In this document: positions 57,641-64,000 of the stretch, one piece after another
Layout: each line of letters begins with the position of its first letter
How positions within the stretch are numbered: position 1 is the first letter of the stretch
NCBI RefSeq assembly: GCF_943734655.1
Contig: NC_071354.1
Span: 38,894,244-38,958,243 of the forward strand
Source of the DNA: Sabethes cyaneus
Lineage: Eukaryota > Arthropoda > Insecta > Diptera > Culicidae
DNA length: 64,000 nucleotides
Reading direction: 5' to 3'
Translations under genes and position numbers: made by a program
The notes under the pieces: generated by a model
Database searches by the model: none
What the model was told of the DNA's origin: nothing
What the model saw: only the letters and a program-made list of their open reading frames with translations

Positions 57641-60084
57641 TAAAGAAAAAAAGCTTTATTTCTCTTTCATTATGAGTATTTTCAAAAAGAAAACAGATGT
57701 ATAAGTGGCTGCGGGACAAAAGATGTCATTTGACCTAGAGTAGGGGGCAAGGTAAGGGAGACAGGCGCGTCAAATGAGTCAAACCACAAGTAATTGTATC
57801 AACTAACCCGAAACGTATATAAGTTACAGAGGTTGAAAATCGAAAAAAAAATAATTGAATTTCAACTGATATAGTTCCAGAGCACCAGATGCAAAAGGGC
57901 ACATCCTATTTTACAATCAAATTGTGTCTCATCATGACCGAACAGAATTCTAAATTTGATAACACCATTGATTACTACTTCTTTCTTCAAATTAAAACCA
58001 ATTTAGAATGTGCACTTCCCCGATGTAAAAAACTGCGCAATCAAACCACGATGTTCCCAGTGAATGCTTAATTTTCAGACTTACCTGTAATAATATCTAA
58101 CTAAGCGAGCAAATGTACAGTTTCCATCAAACTGCAATCAGCCTTTTTCCCTTCGTGCAAAAAGCGGCGCTCGTGCAAACTGCAGCATCCGGCACTAATT
58201 TCATTTCTGCGGCGTAAACGTTCAACGCATATATTTAGTTTTGCGGATGAAATTAAATCAAACCTCGTCGACAGTGTGCAAAGCACGCAAGGGCAAAACC
58301 TTGCACTAACTGCTGCTCTGTAGGTATAGGTCAGAGCGTCATGCCACATTTGCACTTGATGGCTTCAATTAGGCAGCCAGTTCTGCGTCCATCAGCAGGA
58401 CCACCGTTTTGAGGCAGAGGCGAGCAGGTCCACCCCGTTAGCCATAGCCCCACTACCACTATCTTGCTCCACCGTCCGTTCCAACCACGTGTACTATTGT
58501 AGGGATGCCGTTCGCTGAAACATAACAATGTGTGAAATAAAAGTTTTTCTGATTCAAAAACCGTATAGGTACAATGTGAGCTCAATGTCGGTAGCGTAGC
58601 CAAACGTTTCGCATTCAAATAGATTTTTCTATATCGGGTTGCAAATAAATTTCCACCTCCTTTCACCCGCCTGTTATTGTTTTTGTTTAACTGGAAATAC
58701 CAACTTCTGGTGGCGTTGTGTTCGCCAGGTCTCTAGGAACCAACTTTACTCATCAGTGGCAATCGGCCAGAAATGACAGGATGCTCTTGTACCACAGTCC
58801 ATCCATCCAGCCTCCGCTGGGCAACAGCGACATATGAACTGGTTCGTCATCCGATTAGCAGGTGTCACGGTGGCGACAAAAGCAGCCCGTAGTGGGTTTA
58901 CCTCGGCTGGCGCTGCTGGCTGGTCAGAAAAAAGAAAGCGGAGTCGGAGAGCTCGTCCCCTGGAAAACTTTCCACTATTTTGTCGTGTGGAACGTCATAT
59001 GAGAAGGGTACTTCAATTACAACCCACAGTAAGTGGGTTCCATCGATAGTAACGGATATGCGTCACGTGAGGCGACTTGTCTGGGACTACTTTTGAAAGT
59101 TGGTTTTGATTTCGAATATAATATTATGTTTCAAAAATAGGATGAAGTTCAATCTTTATTTCAATTAAATTTAGCGTTCTTTACGACGCTCCTTAAATGA
59201 AACAAATTAAGCATCAAACATCACCAACTTCTCCAAACGAGTTTTGCTAGCGAGCCACAATAAACATAGCTCTTTGCGATGTAGGATGAGAGAACCAAAA
59301 CGAGAAAGATTAATTTGTCATAATACGATATGAATACTAATTCCCCGAGCAGACTCATCCTCGGGTGCAGCAGTGTGAAACGTGAGGATTAGAGAACGAG
59401 TGCCAGTAAAAGGGGAAAGAAAAAATAGTCTCATAATGATAGCACTGCTGCTGCTGCTGCAGTAGTCGAAAGCATGAGAATCCTCAGCCTCAGTCTGTTG
59501 GACCGGACCGGAAGCTGGCGTGGGAAGAAAAGTTCCTCGTGCGATGACCGTTCAAATTTATCTGTACCGTTTCTTTACTGAAAGGTCGGATTATGGTTTT
59601 GTACAGTTTTCAGCTGACGAATGCCACGGACTTACTTGCGCCTGAGTGGGACATTCACTTAAAGTTTAGACAGGCGACTGTGTATGATACTGTGGATTTG
59701 GGTGATAATAATGTACAATAAAGTATGTTTGGATATGTTGTAAAAGTTTTGACAACATTAGTCAACAGAAAATATAATTATATCGAATTGAGTTCGAAAT
59801 TACCTACTGCAGCTGCACACTTGCCTAAATTGTGACTACAAATAAATAAATCACAAGGGAAAGGAAGAAAGGAACGCACGCGATTCGGAGTCCGCCCTCA
59901 ATTGCCTCACAGCGCCTAATATTTTTTAATGAAACAGGACCCGAAAAGGATAAAAATCAACAAATTTGGATTAGATCTACCGTGCTGCACAAATATCCCG
60001 TCACTTGTAATGATAAGTTAGCAAAACCGTAAAGATTGAAAATACTACTTTTTCAGATTAGCAGAAAAACCTCGCAGAAAAATT
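57641..60084. other. Low-repeat DNA, no gene assigned
   Basis: No TE is recognised. GC-richer frames lie at 58,331-58,666 (minus, 111 codons) and 58,834-59,049 (plus). The minus frame follows a possible splice acceptor (ttatgtttcag|cgaacgg, minus strand near 58,520) but has no domain I know. A (CTG)5 run is at 59,445. It could contain host exons; nothing proves it. Confidence 0.4.
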
Positions 60085-60310
60085 CTTTATTGATTTCAAA
60101 GCAGCATACGATACAGTCGATCGAAACCATCTATGGCAGATAATGCACGAACATGGTTTTCCGGATAAACTGACGCCACAAATCAAAGCTACATTAGATT
60201 GAGTGATGTGTTGAGACAAGGTGACGCATCATGACGGCTTATCCTGCTTGGTTTTCAACATCGCACTTGAGGAGGTGATCCGTCGAGCGGGCATAGAAAC
60301 CAGGAGACGC
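60085..60310 (+). pseudogene. RTE-like LINE reverse transcriptase fragment
   Basis: The plus strand reads FFIDFKAAYDTVDRNHLWQI then MHEHGFPDKL (palm motif A region). After deletions and a stop it continues with 'LSCLVFNIALEEVIRRAGI' in another frame. The block between (GLRQGDG) is eroded and YADD is absent. It is the same LINE family as 35.9, 48.5-49.3 and 61.4-62.1 kb. Confidence 0.8.
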
Positions 60311-61049
60311 ACAATAGATTCTCAACGAATAGATTAGAAAGATTTGGCATTTTTGTGCTAAGTCTATTTCACAGCCACAAAGAATCGCCCAAGTCTTACT
60401 TGTTAACCAACTGCTGTCAACTGATCAGCAGTCAGGTCGTTGAACGCGATCGGAATTTAGATGATACCGATGATGCACCGAACTGTTCAACCCGTTCCTC
60501 GCGACGGTAGCGCAGCGCAAGACTACCGATATAGTGTATTGCGCGAGACATGTTCTGAATCTGGGATAAGCGATATTCTGTATCAGAGGTATTCAACCCC
60601 CACATGTCTCCTCTTCTCACCAGATAAAATATGATTAAAGGAAACTACTAAATATAAAAGCATAAAAAAGATGTCTAACTTACACGCGTCAAAACAATTT
60701 GCCAACAATTGCCATTTATTATATTTATTTGGGGATAAAAGCCGAACTTGTCATCCATTCAACTGGTATTTCCCAAGCGAATGAAATCCTGAAGATGGCT
60801 CAGCCGATGTTCGTCTAATTTTTGTTCAGTTCCACTTAGCATATTACTCTTCTTCTGTTTCCCTATTTTTAATATCACAGTCTCCCTTGACATTAGTGAT
60901 GGCCCGTACGTATTTGCCTCCTGGCATACTGAAAGTATGGAAAAAGATTAAAACAGCGCCATGCTATTCATTATAAATGGCATCATAAATGGCATTATAA
61001 ATGGCAATGGCATTTAACATTGATAGTTTTTCAGAAGCACCAGTAAGAC
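60311..61049. other. Unassigned DNA
   Basis: A minus-strand frame (60,432-60,620, 62 codons) covers moderately GC-rich DNA that looks like a repeat remnant. I could not place it. AT-rich sequence follows, with three 'ataaatggcat' strings at about 60,974-61,012. Confidence 0.35.
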
Positions 61050-62480
61050 TACTTCATAATCAAGATCCATGATACTGAATAATGCCATATTTTCGACAAT
61101 GATCGTACAAAACCCACTTGGTAAATATGCGTATCAAGCCAATTTCATTCACCTATGATTTTACCGATCTATATCTTTTCATTTAACATGGTCGAACCAA
61201 ATCATTTTATTTATCAATGGTCGTACCGAACCATATACTGCATTCAACAATAAACGTACCGAAACATTTTATTGGTCTAACGTCGAACCGGGCCATTCAA
61301 TTCTATACCATGCATGGCATACCTATGCTATGCATGGCAGAATTATTAGAGAGAAAATTTAATCAAAAAAGTAAAAAAATTACTGATATTTCTATGAGAA
61401 AACTTACTACTACTTACTACTTTACCAGCCGAGAGCCGGGGTGGCTCTTGCCGTATCAAGTGTTTTTCTCAATTGTACTTGGTCCTGGGCTACTCGTCGC
61501 CAATTTGTTGCACGTCTCGACACACGCAAGTCGTCTTCGACCTAGGCAGGCCATCTAGCACGTTATGCCTCTCTATTCTTGGTGCCGGTGGGGTTCTTGA
61601 AGAGAACGGATTTCACTGCGCAGTCGCCCGGCATCCCTGCGACGTGGCCAGCTCATCATAGTCTCCCAACTTTCGCCAGAAATCTCTCCAAGCAGTGCCT
61701 GCGGCTCGTGATTCATACGCCTCCGCCACTCTCCGTTTGTACTCGGCCAAAAATAGTCCGCAACACTTTTCGTTCAAATACGGCATGTGCACATATGTCT
61801 TCCGTAAACAATGTTACTGTCTCCAGTTCGTTGAGGACTACCGGTTCGATTAGCGTTTTGTACATCGTCAGCTTTTTGCGGCTGCGTATGCTCCATGATA
61901 GAAACATCTTGCGGAGGGAAATGTAGACTCGATTGCCAGCTTAAATGCGTCGTTGGATCTCCTTACTCGCGATATTGTCGGCGATGACCAGAAATCCCAA
62001 ATACACGAACTCAACAACCAATTCCAGTTCATCGCCGTCAATAGTCATTGTCCGTGGGTGGCAAACGTTGCTTTCTCTGGAGCCTCTTCCTACCATATAT
62101 GTCGGCCAAAATACCGAACCAAGTACTTCATTCAACAATGATCATACCGAAACCATTTATTTATCAATAGCCGTACCGAACCATTTATGGTCGTAGCGAA
62201 CCATATATTTTATTCAACAATGATTTGGCTTTTATTACCACGTTTGTATGTGCATGTGTTCAAATTGATTTCCATCGGTGAAATATTAATCTTTGTTGAT
62301 TACTTTATTCGGTCACCATCAGATTCTTTATTCACCAATAAACGTACCGAAACATTACATTTGTCAAAGGTGGAACCAGAGACATTTAATTCTGTGCCAT
62401 ACAGAGTTATTTTATTCATCGATGGTCGTACCATTTCATCCATCTATGATCGTACTGAACCCATGCTTCATTGAACAACC
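61050..62480. repeat. Degenerate minisatellite around 'GTACCGAACCATTT'
   Basis: Strings such as atggtcgtaccgaaccatat, 'ttcaacaataaacgtaccga' and 'tttatttatcaatagccgta' recur every 30-40 bases on both sides of an inserted LINE fragment (61,425-62,110). Units are diverged; the base period may be a multiple of 12 but I could not fix it. Confidence 0.65.
61425..62110 (-). pseudogene. RTE-like LINE C-terminal fragment inside the minisatellite
   Basis: The minus strand reads MTIDGDELELVVEFVYLGFL, VIADNIASKEIQRRI, a break, MYKTLIEPVVLNELETVTLF, FERKVLRTIFGRVQTESGGG and, after shifts, AGHVAGMPGDCAVKSVL. This is the thumb and C-terminal region after the RT core. Stops and frameshifts show that it is dead. 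The minisatellite resumes on both sides, so it was inserted into that array. Confidence 0.82.
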
Positions 62481-62777
62481 ATCGCACAGTGATTTAAAAC
62501 GCGAAAAACGCGAACCTCACCATTTTCAAAGGGAAAACGTGGTAAAAAGCTACACTATTATTAGCAAAGTTATTGTATATCATTAAAGCCAACTTTTGAC
62601 AGGAATAAATTTTTAATTAATCCACCCTAAAGGGAGATAAAAAAAATATTTTTTTTATTATTCGAAAAAACAAAATATGTTCTTTAGCAAACCTGTAGAA
62701 AATGAAATTTAGAGAAATTTTGTTCAAGATACTTTGGCTCTATCTCTTTAAACAAACGGTCTACAGTATGTTTTGTA

Positions 62778-64000
62778 TGATCAACACCTAAAAACTAAAA
62801 AAATACACTTTACTCTTTTTGATGGTATTTTGAAGGCCCACTATGTTCTAGAAAGTTGCTTATATTTAAAAAACACATCATTTTGCTGAATATATCATAA
62901 TAATATCTTAAAGTTTTATGCCGGTTTTATGACTTTTTTGATGAAAATGGTGCTTTTTCATACCACAATATCTCGGAAAGTGGTCAATAGTTGTAGAAAA
63001 GATGATAAACATATGAAAGGGTAACATTTTGCCTTCCACATTCTGGTAAATTCATTAGTATCCCTTAGTTTCTTCGGGGCAAAATCGTCTCTCGAAAATT
63101 GTTATTTTCAACATCTAATCGAATTTTTTTTATCATGGCATTGCAAGACTGCTCGATATATTCACGTACTATTTACAAAAGCTCTTTTTTTTGTTTTGCA
63201 AAAGCATGTGCGTACAAGAGTGAATAAGTAGCATATTTCTTTTTCTTGCACAGGAGCAATCAAATAGAAAATCTGCCGTTTTTATTGCTTGTTCGCGCCA
63301 GATCTTTCATAGTGCACCTCGTTCTCCTTCTAGTATAACTCCAGTTTAATTATCTACTGTGAAAAAAGAAAAGAATTAGTAGCATTCCGGTATTTCTATG
63401 TTAATAATGTTCTATGAGTTCTATGTACTGGAATAAAAACAAGGCGTTCTGTAAAAAGTAAGCAAACAAAACAGCTCCTGTGCAAGAACGTGAAATATGC
63501 AACCAATTTACTCTTGTGTGCACACTTTTGCAATATATTTAAATATTCATGATGAAAAAGAGCCCTTGAACTGTTGTTAGCTATCTTTTTCATCTATTCT
63601 CACTAGAGTTCACTCAACAAAGAGCTATTGTACATAGTACGTGAATATATCGAGCAGTTTTGCAATGCCATGATAAAAAAAATTTGATAAGATGTTGAAA
63701 ATAACAATTTTCGAGAGACGAGTTCGCCCCGAAGAAACTAAGGGATACTAATGAATTTACCAGAATGTGGAAGGCAAAATTTTACCCTTTCAAATGTTTA
63801 TCATCTTTTCTACAACTATTGACCACTTTCCGAGATATTGTGGTATGAAAAAGCCGGCATAAAACTTTAAGATAGTATTATGATTTTCAGCAAAATGGTG
63901 TGTTTTTTAAATATAAGCAACTTTCTAGAACATAGGGGGCCTTCAAAATACCATCAAAAAGAGTAAAGTGTATTTTTTTTAGTTTTTAGGTGTTGATCAT
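62778..64000. mobile_element. Long foldback, right arm cut by the window end
   Basis: 62,778-63,275 and 63,470-64,000 are inverted copies. atgatcaacacctaaaaact at the left mirrors agtttttaggtgttgatcat at the very end of the window. Inside, 'gctcgatatattcacgtact' mirrors 'agtacgtgaatatatcgagc', and 'cttgcacaggagc' mirrors 'gctcctgtgcaag'. Arms are at least 490 bp with a loop of about 195 bp and only scattered differences. No coding frame is seen. The left arm may start further left (62,580-62,777 is similar in style). Confidence 0.88.

Noticed and set aside
58331..58666. 111-codon minus-strand frame after a possible splice acceptor
   Set aside because: The acceptor-like string is weak, no donor or partner exon is visible and no domain is recognised.

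Overview
This is eukaryotic DNA: AT-rich, with no operons, no long open reading frames and no gene I can assign confidently to the host. It is packed with transposable-element (TE) debris. The families point to a culicine mosquito, most likely Aedes. They include a DD37E mariner-type (ITmD37E-like) transposase, RTE- and Jockey-like LINE relics, several tRNA-derived SINEs, piggyBac- and hAT-type MITEs, and a Penelope-like end. The species call is inference; no host marker gene is present.

Layout. 0-7.2 kb: a long-TIR DNA transposon (324-4380) split by a 2.4-kb retroposon that was itself split by a hAT-like MITE, then a Penelope-like fragment and a 13-nt minisatellite. 7.2-11.2 kb: low-repeat intergenic or intronic DNA. 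11.2-20.8 kb: a diverged duplication, SINEs, a hAT-like element filled with a degenerate 12-nt repeat, a mariner relic and several foldback MITEs. 20.8-27.3 kb: a 6.5-kb degenerate 12-nt array with a ~960-bp higher-order period, interrupted by a 718-bp LINE and a 446-bp insertion. 27.5-28.5 kb: a 1.1-kb TIR element.

29,008-44,751 is a head-to-tail tandem duplication of 7.87 kb, nearly identical, carrying MITEs, SINEs, a mariner fragment and two LINE relics per copy. 44.8-47.3 kb is quiet. 47.3-49.4 kb holds three MITEs, one with an antisense LINE relic inside. 49.4-57.6 kb looks like a second hAT-like/12-nt-repeat element in opposite orientation, expanded by nested insertions. Among these is a Tc1 element whose DNA-binding domain still has an open frame. 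57.6-61 kb is mostly quiet. 61.0-62.5 kb is another minisatellite broken by a LINE fragment. The window ends inside a long foldback.

No genes can be shown to work together. The only frame I would call potentially translatable is the truncated Tc1 protein (52,879-53,286, minus). The strongest points for follow-up are the blunt tandem duplication, the 12-nt arrays with higher-order structure, the shared 12-13-nt base period of unrelated arrays, the truncated Tc1 protein, and two MITEs with foreign interiors (one LINE, one tRNA-like). All coordinates and alignments were made by eye; ends of diverged repeats are approximate.
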